DNA of 64,000 bases from Spirochaetaceae bacterium (GTDB lineage: Bacteria; Spirochaetota; Spirochaetia; DSM-27196; SKKC01), in contig RECN01000095.1 of NCBI GenBank assembly GCA_007694005.1, positions 61,693 through 125,692 on the forward strand. Direction: 5' to 3'. This document shows positions 1 to 9,689 of this stretch, piece after piece; within the stretch, counting starts at the first letter, position 1, and every line of letters begins with the position of its first letter. The translations under genes were made by a program, and so were the position numbers. The notes below the pieces were generated by a model. That model saw nothing but the letters and a program-made list of their open reading frames with translations, did not search any database and had not been told where the DNA came from.

Positions 1-1048
1 GTTCAAGTCCGGCAGCGCCATCATGAACATTGACAAGAAGAAGCGGGAACGCGTGAACAGGCTTCTGCGCATGCACGCGGCGCGAAGCGAACAGCTGCAG
101 ACCATCGAAGCAGGTGACATCGCGGTCGTGGTCGGTATGAAATTTGCGCAGACCGGCGATACGATCGGGACCGAAGCAAAGCAGGTCATTCTCGAGCGCA
201 TGCACTTTCCCGAACCGGTCATTTCCGTAGCCATCGAGCCGAAAACCCTCAGCGATCGTGACCGACTCAAGCAGATTCTTGAACAACTGGCGCTTGAAGA
301 CCCGACCTTTACCGCACGTGAAGACTCAGATACCGGTGAACTGATCATCAGCGGCATGGGCGAGCTTCATCTGGACGTACTCGTGACCCGCATCGTCAAG
401 GACTTCGGTCTCGAAGCGCGAATCGGGCGCCCGCAGGTCACCTATCGCGAAAGCATTGCCTCGTCGGCAGAACACACCGAGTCGTTCGAACGCGTCCTTG
501 CGGGCAAAGAAAATTCGGCCCGTATCACCCTGCGGGTCGAACCACAGCCCCGGGGAACCGGAAACAGCTTCGAGTCACTGGTCAAGGAACACGTACTGCC
601 CCGAGAGCTGCAGGAAGCGGTAAAACGGGGCGTAGAAGGAAGTCTCGCGTCCGGAATCGCGGTCGGGTATCCGGCTATCGACATCAAGGTAGTCATGACA
701 GCGGCAGACTACGATGAGACATCAGCGACACCGTTTGCCTATGAGGCCTGCGGTGCAATGTGTCTCGATAACGCATGCTCAAAAGCCGGTCCGGTACTGC
801 TTGAGCCTATCATGAAAGTCGATGTCATGACCCCGAACGAGTTCATGGGAGAAGTCATTCAGGGTATCACGATGCGCGGTGGTATCGTCAGCAGTGTCGA
901 AAGCAGACCCGCGGTCGAGCATATCCGGGCGAGCGCTCCGCTGGCTGCGATGTTCGGATACTCAACGGCGCTTCGAAGTGTCAGTCAGGGGCGCGCAACG
1001 TATGCGATGGAGTTCAGCCACTTTGAAAGGAAAAGCGGGAATACCTGA
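1..1048 (+). CDS. Elongation factor G-type GTPase, C-terminal part (runs off the left edge)
   Basis: Translation GTPase of the EF-G family acting on the ribosome. The frame is open to the left edge (codons run from base 2), so the G domain is outside the window. Visible are the end of domain II (KSGSAIMN...RLLRMHA), domain III with ELIISGMGELHLDVL, domain IV, and domain V ending in FGYSTALRSVSQGRATYAMEF. Domain IV lacks the glycine-rich GG(H/R)GQ(Y/F)G loop present in the next gene; AGKENSARITL stands there. Spirochaetes are known to carry two mitochondria-like EF-Gs, a translocase (spdEFG1) and a recycling form (spdEFG2). The missing loop suggests the recycling form, which is inference. Stop TGA at 1046-1048. 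Confidence 0.9.
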   Translation, partial: FKSGSAIMNIDKKKRERVNRLLRMHAARSEQLQTIEAGDIAVVVGMKFAQTGDTIGTEAKQVILERMHFPEPVISVAIEPKTLSDRDRLKQILEQLALEDPTFTAREDSDTGELIISGMGELHLDVLVTRIVKDFGLEARIGRPQVTYRESIASSAEHTESFERVLAGKENSARITLRVEPQPRGTGNSFESLVKEHVLPRELQEAVKRGVEGSLASGIAVGYPAIDIKVVMTAADYDETSATPFAYEACGAMCLDNACSKAGPVLLEPIMKVDVMTPNEFMGEVIQGITMRGGIVSSVESRPAVEHIRASAPLAAMFGYSTALRSVSQGRATYAMEFSHFERKSGNT

Positions 1049-1070
1049 GTGCAGGACCTGATATACTTCG

Positions 1071-1100
1071 TTGACAGTACGAAACTTCGGCCCCTACAAT
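1071..1100 (+). promoter_or_regulatory. Sigma-70-type promoter for the EF-G-like gene
   Basis: Perfect -35 TTGACA at 1071-1076, 18-bp spacer, -10 TACAAT at 1095-1100. The start of transcription would fall near 1107, giving a leader of about 33 nt before the ATG at 1140. It lies in the gap after the preceding EF-G stop codon, so the second GTPase can be transcribed independently. Confidence 0.7.
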
Positions 1101-1139
1101 TCGCTACACGATCAACGATGTTAATCCAAGGAGTTGCTT

Positions 1140-3218
1140 ATGGGTGTGCAGACAGATTCGATACGAAATATCGCTATTGCCGGTCACGGTTTCACCGGGA
1201 AGACAACGCTGACCGAGCACCTACTTTTTGCAGGTAAGCGCATCTCGGCTCCCGAAACAGTCGAGAGTGGCAAGACCGTCAGCGACTATACCGACGACGA
1301 GAAGAAAGTGGGCTCAAGTATACACACGACGCTCGCTGACCTTCAGTGGAAAGACCACAAGGTCAACATCCTCGATACTCCTGGTACCTCGGATTATATT
1401 GGAGAAGTTGTGGCGGCATTCAGATCCGCCGACAGTTGTGTGATGATGGTAGACAGTCGCTCGGGGGTTCAGATCGAGACGATCAAGCTCTGGAGACGGC
1501 TCGACGGAAGAGACAAGCCACGGGTCGTCTGTGTCTCGAAGATGGAGCAGGAACGTGCCGACTTCGACGCGGTTCTTGAAAATCTTCGAGAACGCTTCGA
1601 GAAACCTATCGTGCCGGTTGTCGTGCCGGTCGGAAGCGGAAGCGACTTCAAGGGCGTCATTGATCTGATAGAAATGAAATTTTACGCCGCACCGGGAGCA
1701 GGTGTTACCGAGACGGCCTCCGATATACCCGCCGAGTTCCAGAATACTGTCGATAGCTACCGGCCGCTTATGATCGAGGCTGCCGCCGAGGGAGACGATG
1801 AACTGACCGAGAAGTACATCATGGAAGAAAGCCTCACTGCAGACGAAGTGCGGCACGGTATTACCGAAGGTCTGCGTGCGAATAAGGTCGTGCCGGTACT
1901 GTGTGTCGCCGCCCTGCAAGGGAGCGGCCTGACCGCGCTTCTCGATTTTCTCGTGACCGCAGCTCCGTCTCCGGAAGGGGTCTCGGAAGTTGCCTATGAC
2001 GAAAACGAGCAGGAGATACTCGTTCCGATCTCATCGGACGGAGCATTCAGCGGATTCAGTTTCAAGACGTCGATCGACCAGTTCAGCGGAAAACTGAGCT
2101 TCTTCAAGGTCATTACCGGAAACCTTTCGCACGACAGCGAGCTGTATAACCCTCGTGACAACAAAAAAGAGCGCGCCAGCAAGATATATCACGCGCTGGG
2201 AAAGAAACTTGAGGAAGTTGACTCGCTGGCTGCCGGTGATATTGGTGTACTCGCGAAACTGCAGAGTGTGCACACTAACGACACCCTTTGCTCGCACGAC
2301 AAGCCAATCCACTACAAGCCGCTTGCGTTGCCACAACCCGTGTACGCGGTTGCGATCGAGGCAGAAAGCAAAAAAGATGAGGACAAGCTCGCTGCAGGTC
2401 TCAGCAGAATCACTGAAGAAGACAAGACACTGCAGCTCAGCTTCAACCCGGAAACCAAAGAGACGGTGTTCTCGGGTATGGGCGAACTTCACATCAACCA
2501 GGTACTCGACCATATTCGTGAAACCCAGAAAATCGAGGTCGTCACCAAGATCCCACGGGTTGCGTATCGTGAAACGATTACGAAGTCCGCCGACGCACAG
2601 TATCGGCACAAGAAGCAGTCAGGCGGTCACGGACAGTTCGGAGAAGTGTCGATACAGATCAAACCGCTCGAACGCGGGGCAAGTTACTCCTTTGAGAACG
2701 CGATACGCGGTATGGCGGTGAGTAAAGGCTACATTCCCGGAATTGAAAAGGGCCTGCACGAGGCGATGGACGAAGGTTTCGTAGCGGGATTTCCTGCCGT
2801 CGATATCGGCGTAACGCTCGTCGACGGAAAAGAGCACCCCGTCGATTCATCCGAAATGGCGTTCAAGCTCGCAGCCAAGGGAGCCTTGCGGGAGGCGGTG
2901 CAGAAGGCGGGCCCCGTCCTTCTCGAGCCGGTCATGAAGCTTCTCGTCTTCGTAGAGGAACAGTACCTCGGCGACGTGCTGAGTGACCTTTCAACCCGCC
3001 GCGGACGCGTACAGGGGCAGGAGAGTCTCGGTGGCGGGATAATGGAGATCATCGCCCTCGTGCCTCAGTCGGAGCTGCTTCGATACGCCATAGACCTTCG
3101 TTCGATAACGAGCGGTACCGGCAGTTTTGAGTTGAGCTTCGATCATTACGATCCGATTTCCGGCAAGGTTGCAGACGATGTCATCAAGCAGGTAAAGGAG
3201 CTCGCAGGGGACGAATAG
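1140..3218 (+). CDS. EF-G-like translation GTPase with altered G motifs
   Basis: A 692-residue, full-length EF-G-like protein. The start is ATG 1140 behind AAGGAG at 1128-1133, preferred over an in-frame TTG six bases upstream. The P-loop reads GHGFTGKTTL. Switch II reads DTPGTSDY where EF-G normally has DTPGHVDF, so the histidine that helps GTP hydrolysis is replaced. G4 reads SKME rather than NKMD. Domain III has FSGMGELHINQVL and domain IV keeps the SGGHGQFG loop. It resembles the EF-G2-like group whose cellular role is not settled. It follows another EF-G gene but has its own promoter. That it binds GTP but hydrolyses it poorly is inference from the missing histidine. Confidence 0.88.
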   Translation: MGVQTDSIRNIAIAGHGFTGKTTLTEHLLFAGKRISAPETVESGKTVSDYTDDEKKVGSSIHTTLADLQWKDHKVNILDTPGTSDYIGEVVAAFRSADSCVMMVDSRSGVQIETIKLWRRLDGRDKPRVVCVSKMEQERADFDAVLENLRERFEKPIVPVVVPVGSGSDFKGVIDLIEMKFYAAPGAGVTETASDIPAEFQNTVDSYRPLMIEAAAEGDDELTEKYIMEESLTADEVRHGITEGLRANKVVPVLCVAALQGSGLTALLDFLVTAAPSPEGVSEVAYDENEQEILVPISSDGAFSGFSFKTSIDQFSGKLSFFKVITGNLSHDSELYNPRDNKKERASKIYHALGKKLEEVDSLAAGDIGVLAKLQSVHTNDTLCSHDKPIHYKPLALPQPVYAVAIEAESKKDEDKLAAGLSRITEEDKTLQLSFNPETKETVFSGMGELHINQVLDHIRETQKIEVVTKIPRVAYRETITKSADAQYRHKKQSGGHGQFGEVSIQIKPLERGASYSFENAIRGMAVSKGYIPGIEKGLHEAMDEGFVAGFPAVDIGVTLVDGKEHPVDSSEMAFKLAAKGALREAVQKAGPVLLEPVMKLLVFVEEQYLGDVLSDLSTRRGRVQGQESLGGGIMEIIALVPQSELLRYAIDLRSITSGTGSFELSFDHYDPISGKVADDVIKQVKELAGDE

Positions 3219-3236
3219 TCCCTGCAGCGCGCGTTC

Positions 3237-3959
3237 CTACGACCTGCGCAGAAACAGTTCTCGCACCCGGTGACCTTTGGCGAGCCCCTTCCTCTCGAAT
3301 GCGGTGGTGGGTCGCCAGTCCCGGGGGCGGGAAAATCCATCCTCATCCGGATCTTCCACGGTGAACAGACCGAACTCAGCCACGACGTCACGCATGTGGT
3401 ATGCATAGTCTTCCCAGTCCGTTACCAGATACAGATAAGCACCCGCCCTGCTTCGCTCATACACGCTCTGCAGAAATGAGACCTGCACCAGACGACGCTT
3501 GTGATGTCGTTTTTTTGGCCATGGATCAGGAAAGAAGACGTGGGTCCCGTCGACCAGTGTCTCCCGATTCCATGATTCGAGCACGTCGACCGCGTCCGCC
3601 CGTACGATGCGAACGTTGCTGAGACCCCGCTCTCTGAGCTCAGCGATAAGGCGGCCGACGCCCGGAGGATACACCTCGACCCCGACAATGGCGTCCCGGG
3701 ACCAGGTCCCCGCCATTATGGCCGTCGCGTGGCCCATTCCGAAGCCAATCTCCAGAAGCAGTCTACCACCACCCCTCGGACCGCAGGTGTCCGGAAACGC
3801 TTCCAGAGGCGCGCGACACAGTTCATCGGAACTGACGATATATGTATCCCCGTGATCACGAATCGCACTTCGATGCGACTCATTCATGCGGGCGCGCCGC
3901 ACGACAAAACTGCGAATGCTCCGGGTCTTACCTGATTGTTCCACCCACTGATCACCCAC
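3237..3959 (-). CDS. trmB: tRNA (guanine-N7-)-methyltransferase
   Basis: Cytoplasmic SAM-dependent enzyme making m7G46 in the tRNA variable loop. About 240 residues, normal for the family. The SAM-binding motif LLEIGFGMGHATA is at about residues 67-79, and the family signature FFPDPWPKKRHHKRRL is near 140-155. The C-terminus carries the (S/T)xFE-type segment as TTAFERKG. The start is GTG at 3957-3959, whose first base is also the last base of the ptsP TAG stop, so translation is probably coupled to ptsP. It converges with the EF-G-like gene across an 18-nt gap with no clear terminator. Confidence 0.93.
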   Translation of the reverse strand: MGDQWVEQSGKTRSIRSFVVRRARMNESHRSAIRDHGDTYIVSSDELCRAPLEAFPDTCGPRGGGRLLLEIGFGMGHATAIMAGTWSRDAIVGVEVYPPGVGRLIAELRERGLSNVRIVRADAVDVLESWNRETLVDGTHVFFPDPWPKKRHHKRRLVQVSFLQSVYERSRAGAYLYLVTDWEDYAYHMRDVVAEFGLFTVEDPDEDGFSRPRDWRPTTAFERKGLAKGHRVRELFLRRS

Positions 3960-6235
3960 TACGCAGATTCCTTCTGTTTTGCAGCGATCAGATCCCTGAT
4001 TGCGGCCACCGTTGAGCAGGCAAGCATCTGACGCGCCGTATCCTCTGCGTCTGCGACGGTAAGGCCTGCAAGTTGTCGTTTGACACGCGGGACGAGACGC
4101 GGTTCGACGGAAAGGCGCCTGATTCCGAGCCCCAGAAAAAACGGAACAAGATCAGGATCAGCCGCCGCCTCTCCGCAAATCGATATCGTCTCAGACGGTC
4201 GGTCAACAGCTGCAACGAGTCGCGCTATGCTCCTGAGTACCGAGGGATGATACTGCACGTAGAGATTACTGACACGTTCATTCGTTCTATCGACGCCAAG
4301 CATATACATGATCAGATCGTTGGTTCCGACACACAGAAAATCCGCTGACTCAGACAGCTCCGACGCCACTTCGATGGCAGACGGCAACTCGACCATGGCA
4401 CCAATCTTCGGGTTCGGGTGAAACGGAACACCCTCGCGCTCAAGCGATTCCATACAGGCACACACGATTTCCCGGGCCTGGAGAAACTCGTCGCAGCCTG
4501 CGATCATGGGAAACATCAGCGCAAGGTCACCGCCGTATCCAGCCCGCAGCATCGCCCGGATCTGATCGACAAAGACCTCCCTGTTCGCAAGCGAAAACCG
4601 CACGCCCCGCTCTCCAAGAAAGGGATTGGCTTCCGTGTACGATAATTCCCGGCCTCGACCGAGTTTGTCGCCTCCGATGTCGAGCGTTCGAAGTACAATC
4701 TCTTCACCTTCCATGCCGTCAACAATCTTCCGGTAGATGGTGTACTGCTCTTCTTCACTCGGGAAATCGTTGCGTACGATAAAGGGAAACTCACTGCGGT
4801 ACAAACCTACTCCTTCGGCCTTGTTCCGTTTTGCGTATCGCACGTCGTTCAGTAGATTCACGTTTGCCATGACCTTGACCCGCATACCACATGCGCTACG
4901 CGCATGCTCCGGTACATCATGATCGACAACTCGCAGTCGTTGCTGCTCTTCGCGCATTCCACGATACCGGGAAATGGTGTCGTCGTCGGGATCAACGAGA
5001 ATTTTTCCCTGATGTCCGTCCACAATAAGAAAACTGTGTTCGGGAACGCTGTGAATGTACGGATCACGTGTGAACACGACCGGCAGATCGAGGCTGCGCG
5101 ATAGAACCGCGATGTGTCCGGTCACGGCCGTTCCGCTGAGCACGAGTCCTTCTGCATGCTGTGCGGACAGCTTAATGAGTTCGCTCGGATAGAGATTCGC
5201 GGCGATCACAACCTGTCCGGTGTAGTCTCCGTGTTCCTCCTCGCCGTCTCCCGCGAGGTTTCGAAGGATGCGGTGTCCAAGATCCTTTACGTCCTGAACC
5301 TTTTCCTGAAGCCTGGGGTTATTCATGCTCCCGAAGAGCTGAACGTAACGACCGACAACCATCTGCACCGCTGCGCCGGCATCCATACCGTCGCGCACTG
5401 CGCCGGTCATCTGGCCGGAAAACTCCTCGTCTCGCAGCATGAGCAGGTGAGACGAAAAAATGAGGCCGGCGACATCACTCAGATTCTTTTCCGTTTCGAA
5501 CTGCAATGCCTCAAGCTGCACTCTGGAGAGCTCGATGGAGCGTTCGAAGCGCGCAAGTTCGGCCTCGGCACTCGGTTCGCGCGTCCCGCTGACCGGAGAT
5601 ATCGCATCCGCATCATCAAGGTGGACCGCCTGTCCCCATCCGACTCCTTCGCCGGCACTGATACCAGGAACGACGGCCTTGGGCTCAGATCGGGCGGTCG
5701 GTGCCTGACCGGCTCGCCCCGCGTGCAGATCCATGAGCAGAAGCGCGTTTTCGAGTGTTGCTGCCATCTGGCTGGCTATCGCTTTGAGGGCCTTTACGTC
5801 GTGTTCATCGAAAAAACCGGTCCGTTTGTGCTGAAGACTGATGACCCCGATTCGGGTCAGCCCGCGTCGTATCGGAACAGCAAGAAAGCTGTTGAACTGC
5901 TCTTCTTCAACCTGAGGTACGATCTTGAAATCGGGATTATCCTGTGCATGCGCTTCACATATCGGGCGCAACTGCTTCAATGCAAGCCCGGTCAGACCTT
6001 CACCGAGTTTCAGTCGCACCGCGTCGACCGAACCGGTGTTCAGACCCTTGGTGGCACGAAGTACAAGCTCCCCCGATGCCGAGTCGAAAAGGTAAATCGA
6101 GCAGACGTCGCTGTTCATGTGACCGGCAACGAGCTCGACCACATCCTGCAGAAAGCCGACGACGTTACTGCGTTTCTCAAAAAGCCCGGAAAGTTCCGCA
6201 ACGGAACAGATCAGGTCTATGTTGTCTTTTCTCAT
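3959..6235 (-). CDS. ptsP: GAF-domain phosphoenolpyruvate-protein phosphotransferase (enzyme I of the nitrogen-type PTS)
   Basis: 758 residues. An N-terminal GAF sensor domain (about 20-165) precedes enzyme I. The phospho-accepting histidine is H375 in GTAVTGHIAVLSRSL. The PEP-binding TIM barrel follows, with GVGLYRSEFPF, LRTLDIGGDKLG and the catalytic CGEAA cysteine. PtsP takes phosphate from PEP and passes it to an HPr-like protein, in a regulatory rather than sugar-importing PTS. No HPr or EIIA gene is nearby, so partners lie elsewhere. The gene lies 15 nt after mfd and its stop overlaps the trmB start. A poorly conserved linker of about 50 residues (170-220) separates GAF from enzyme I. 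Confidence 0.92.
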   Translation of the reverse strand: MRKDNIDLICSVAELSGLFEKRSNVVGFLQDVVELVAGHMNSDVCSIYLFDSASGELVLRATKGLNTGSVDAVRLKLGEGLTGLALKQLRPICEAHAQDNPDFKIVPQVEEEQFNSFLAVPIRRGLTRIGVISLQHKRTGFFDEHDVKALKAIASQMAATLENALLLMDLHAGRAGQAPTARSEPKAVVPGISAGEGVGWGQAVHLDDADAISPVSGTREPSAEAELARFERSIELSRVQLEALQFETEKNLSDVAGLIFSSHLLMLRDEEFSGQMTGAVRDGMDAGAAVQMVVGRYVQLFGSMNNPRLQEKVQDVKDLGHRILRNLAGDGEEEHGDYTGQVVIAANLYPSELIKLSAQHAEGLVLSGTAVTGHIAVLSRSLDLPVVFTRDPYIHSVPEHSFLIVDGHQGKILVDPDDDTISRYRGMREEQQRLRVVDHDVPEHARSACGMRVKVMANVNLLNDVRYAKRNKAEGVGLYRSEFPFIVRNDFPSEEEQYTIYRKIVDGMEGEEIVLRTLDIGGDKLGRGRELSYTEANPFLGERGVRFSLANREVFVDQIRAMLRAGYGGDLALMFPMIAGCDEFLQAREIVCACMESLEREGVPFHPNPKIGAMVELPSAIEVASELSESADFLCVGTNDLIMYMLGVDRTNERVSNLYVQYHPSVLRSIARLVAAVDRPSETISICGEAAADPDLVPFFLGLGIRRLSVEPRLVPRVKRQLAGLTVADAEDTARQMLACSTVAAIRDLIAAKQKESA

Positions 6236-6250
6236 GATGCCCCGCCTGTG

Positions 6251-9200
6251 CTACTTCCCGACAAGCGCATGGAGCCGATCACGAATAAACTCGCTCTTGG
6301 ACTTCAAGTCTATGCCTTCGGTATCCACCAGAAGTACGTTTGGACGCTTCGGGTCAAGGCGTACGCCTCCACCTGTGCTCTCTATAGCCCGGAGCACCCG
6401 GTCAACAGACAACTCGGCAACCTTGCCGAAAATCACCTCGAGAACCCCTGAGCGCTCCTTCAAGCTTTCTACATGTAAACGTTTGCACAGTATTCTGATT
6501 TCCGCAAGACCGAGCAGACTCAAGACCTCTTCGGGAAGGGGCCCAAAACGGTCGGCCAGTTCAGCGTGGACCGAATCCAGTTCAGCCGCATCATTCACTC
6601 CTGCGATTCGCTTGTAGACATCCATCTTGTCGGAGGGTTCGCTGACATACGAGTCTGGAATAAACCCCGTATAGTCGAGATCGAGATACACCTCATCGTC
6701 ACCGGAAACATCCTCGTTGGACATTCGTCTGACCGCGTCATCGAGAAGACGCAGGTACATGTCAAAGCCGACGCTCAGGATATCGCCGCTCTGTTGTCGT
6801 CCAAGCAGGTTTCCTGCCCCGCGAACTTCAAGGTCCTTCAAGGCTATCTTGAACCCGCTGCCAAGCTCGGTGAAGTCCGATATCACCTGCAGTCTCTTCA
6901 TTGCGATCTCGCTGAGCGCACGACTTTCCGGGTAGAAAAGATACGCGTAGGCGTGGCGATCGCTGCGACCGACCCGCCCTTTCAGCTGGTACAACTGGCT
7001 GATCCCGTACATGTCGGCCCGATCGATAATAATCGTGTTCACATTCGGTATATCCAGACCGTTCTCGATGATCGTGGTGGCAACGAGAACCTGAAAGCTC
7101 CCGTGCACAAAACGATGCATGATATCTTCGAGCTCCCTCGCCGACATGCGCCCGTGAGCGGTTTCCACGAAAACCTCGGGAACTAATTTCTGAAGATACG
7201 TACGAATGTGGTCCAGCGATTCCACTCTGTTATGGAGGTAAAAGACCTGGCCACCACGGTCGACTTCACGACGAATCGCAGACGCGAGTGTCTCCTCGTT
7301 GAACTCTCCGATATGTGTTTCTATGGGAAGCCGATTATGCGGCGCAGTCTTCAGTACCGACATATCACGGATTTTCAGAAGACTCATGTGCAGCGTCCGC
7401 GGAATCGGTGTTGCGGTGAGTGCGAGGCTGTCGATGTTTGCGCGAAGCTCTTTCAGGCGCTCCTTGTCCTTCACCCCGAAGCGCTGTTCCTCATCGATTA
7501 TCAGAAGCCCGACATCGCGGAACTTCACATCTTTCTGAATGACACGATGCGTACCGATGACAATGTCGATACTGCCATCCGCGAGCCCTTCAAGAACCTT
7601 TTTCTGCTCCTGCTTCGAAACGAAACGGCTCAGCATTCCGACCTGAACGGGAAATCCTTTCAATCGTTCGGATACCGTCTCGAAATGCTGTTCAGCGAGG
7701 ATGGTCGTCGGCGCAAGAAATGCGACCTGCTTGCCGGCGCTGATCGCTTTGAACGCAGCGCGCATGGCGACCTCGGTTTTTCCGTAGCCCACATCTCCAC
7801 AGATCAGCCTGTCCATGGGAGTCGGCTTCTCCATGTCGGACTTCACATCCTCAATACAGATGAGTTGATCTTCAGTCTCCTCGTACGGAAATCCGGCTTC
7901 GAAGGCGGTCTGCCACTCGGTATCCGTGGGGAACGAAAAACCACGGGCACGCTGTCGCCGGCCGTAGAGCACAATAAGGCGCTCGGCAAGGTCTTCGACA
8001 CTCTTCTGTACCTTCGACTTGCGATTCTGCCAGCTTTGACCACCGATGCGGTCAAGCCGCGGAGGACTCTCCCCGCTTCCGATGTAGCGCTGAATCAGGT
8101 TGACCTGTTCAATCGGGATGTAAACGAACTCTTCACCTCCGAACTCAAGGTGAATATAGTCGCGCTCCTTGTCACCGGCGCTTATGCGTTGTATGCCGCA
8201 GAAACGACCTATTCCGTAGTTTACGTGGACAATGTAGTCGCCGGGATTGAGTTCAACGAAACTGTCAAGGGCTTTCCCCGGGGCCGTCTTTACCGAGTTC
8301 GGTGCCCGGCGCCTGCGTCCAAAAATCTCCTCTTCTTCGATGACCATGAGCTTGAGCTCAGGCAGGGTAAACCCGGCACTCACCGATTCGGCAAGTACAT
8401 TAACGTCGTAACCACGCAGCAGGTGTTCGATACGTGAGGCCTGCTGCTCGGTTCCTGCGCAGACGAATATCCGATAGCCTGCCTCGAGGTGCGAGGACAG
8501 CTCATCTTTCAGAAAGTCTATGTTTCCGAAAAAGCTTCGTGCCGGATCGCTCTGTATTCGTACAGGTACGGAATCAGAGGTGTCATCGAGAGCGATCAAC
8601 CGTAGTTGGGGCCCTTTCTGATACCGTTCAAACGGTCCGACCTGCGTCGCAGGTCGGGGGGCTGCCCGTCGGACCTTCTCGCTCCGATACAGGGTTTCAT
8701 GTTCTTCAAGAAGTGCCTTCGCGGAATTCGCCAGACGCTCATATTCAACCATACAGGTCACGGTGTTTTCGGGCATATAATCGCGGAGCACTGCCGTCTT
8801 CTCAAAAGCCAGCGGATAAAACAGATACTCGTCATTCCGCTTCCCGTACTCGCGAAGATCGGAGATCACCTGTTCACGATAGCGCTCAAGTTCCGGCAGT
8901 TCACGCATGCGTTTCTCAAGCGTGTCGAGAATGTCATCGCTCCACACAAGCTCGCGAAGGGGATGCAGTTCGATTTCATCGGTTTCAGATACCGTCGACT
9001 GGCTTCCTGGATCATAGAAGCGCAGCTGTTCCACTTCATCGAAGGAGAACACAACCCTGATGCCATGTTCACCGGCGGGGAGCATGACATCAAGAACTTC
9101 TCCCCTGAGCGAATACTCGCCACGGACAGACGCAGTCGGAACGCGCTGGTACCCGAACGAGACGAGCATCTCGGATATTCGAACGGGATCAATCTCATCG

Positions 9201-9643
9201 CCGACCTTAAGCACAAGCGAGCTGCCGGACAATGTTTCCGGCGGCGGAAGCGGTGAGAGCGCCGCTCGAAGCCCGGTGAGTACCAGAGGACTCCGTCCAC
9301 GGGTCAGGTGATGTAAAAGACTGCTCCGAACACCGTACGCGTGCGAATTCTCCGGTACATCCTGATACGGCACTACATTCCAGGACTCGAATACCGGAAC
9401 CTCGTGTCCGAGTCTTTCAAAGTCCGCAGCGAGCATTGTAGCCTCCTGCTCAGTCGGCATTACGACGAGAAGAGGTCGTCCCGTTGCACGGACTACTTGA
9501 TCGAGAAGGAATGTCGTAAGGCCGGGGACCGATCCGCGGACGTCGACCGGCCATGCGCCGCTTTTACAGGCGAAAATGAGGTCTCTGACCGGCTTATAGC
9601 CGCTCAGTGCATGTGTTAAGCTGTCAGATAATAAGGTATTCAT
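6251..9643 (-). CDS. mfd: Transcription-repair coupling factor
   Basis: 1130 residues, near the usual length of about 1150. Mfd pushes stalled RNA polymerase off DNA and recruits UvrA. The order is a UvrB-like N-terminal module, the RNA-polymerase interaction domain (ELNPGDYIVHVNYGIGRF, around 470), an SF2 translocase with P-loop GDVGYGKTEVA and DEEQRFG box, a helicase C domain with IIENGLDIPNVNTIIID, and the C-terminal TRCF domain (YVSEPSDKMDVYKRI). The ATG at 9643 has no obvious Shine-Dalgarno. The gene is divergent from the exported-protein gene starting at 9690, leaving a shared promoter gap of about 46 bp. Confidence 0.96.
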   Translation of the reverse strand: MNTLLSDSLTHALSGYKPVRDLIFACKSGAWPVDVRGSVPGLTTFLLDQVVRATGRPLLVVMPTEQEATMLAADFERLGHEVPVFESWNVVPYQDVPENSHAYGVRSSLLHHLTRGRSPLVLTGLRAALSPLPPPETLSGSSLVLKVGDEIDPVRISEMLVSFGYQRVPTASVRGEYSLRGEVLDVMLPAGEHGIRVVFSFDEVEQLRFYDPGSQSTVSETDEIELHPLRELVWSDDILDTLEKRMRELPELERYREQVISDLREYGKRNDEYLFYPLAFEKTAVLRDYMPENTVTCMVEYERLANSAKALLEEHETLYRSEKVRRAAPRPATQVGPFERYQKGPQLRLIALDDTSDSVPVRIQSDPARSFFGNIDFLKDELSSHLEAGYRIFVCAGTEQQASRIEHLLRGYDVNVLAESVSAGFTLPELKLMVIEEEEIFGRRRRAPNSVKTAPGKALDSFVELNPGDYIVHVNYGIGRFCGIQRISAGDKERDYIHLEFGGEEFVYIPIEQVNLIQRYIGSGESPPRLDRIGGQSWQNRKSKVQKSVEDLAERLIVLYGRRQRARGFSFPTDTEWQTAFEAGFPYEETEDQLICIEDVKSDMEKPTPMDRLICGDVGYGKTEVAMRAAFKAISAGKQVAFLAPTTILAEQHFETVSERLKGFPVQVGMLSRFVSKQEQKKVLEGLADGSIDIVIGTHRVIQKDVKFRDVGLLIIDEEQRFGVKDKERLKELRANIDSLALTATPIPRTLHMSLLKIRDMSVLKTAPHNRLPIETHIGEFNEETLASAIRREVDRGGQVFYLHNRVESLDHIRTYLQKLVPEVFVETAHGRMSARELEDIMHRFVHGSFQVLVATTIIENGLDIPNVNTIIIDRADMYGISQLYQLKGRVGRSDRHAYAYLFYPESRALSEIAMKRLQVISDFTELGSGFKIALKDLEVRGAGNLLGRQQSGDILSVGFDMYLRLLDDAVRRMSNEDVSGDDEVYLDLDYTGFIPDSYVSEPSDKMDVYKRIAGVNDAAELDSVHAELADRFGPLPEEVLSLLGLAEIRILCKRLHVESLKERSGVLEVIFGKVAELSVDRVLRAIESTGGGVRLDPKRPNVLLVDTEGIDLKSKSEFIRDRLHALVGK

Positions 9644-9689
9644 GGTTCAACGCCGAAAATGCAAGAGAGATAGCGATGGGAGTATACAC

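Noticed and set aside
5114..6451. 445-codon open frame on the plus strand opposite ptsP and the mfd end
   Set aside because: It is antisense to two well-conserved genes and its translation shows no family features; GC-rich codon use leaves the opposite strand open.
7208..8437. 409-codon open frame opposite mfd
   Set aside because: Same reason: it mirrors the conserved helicase region of mfd.
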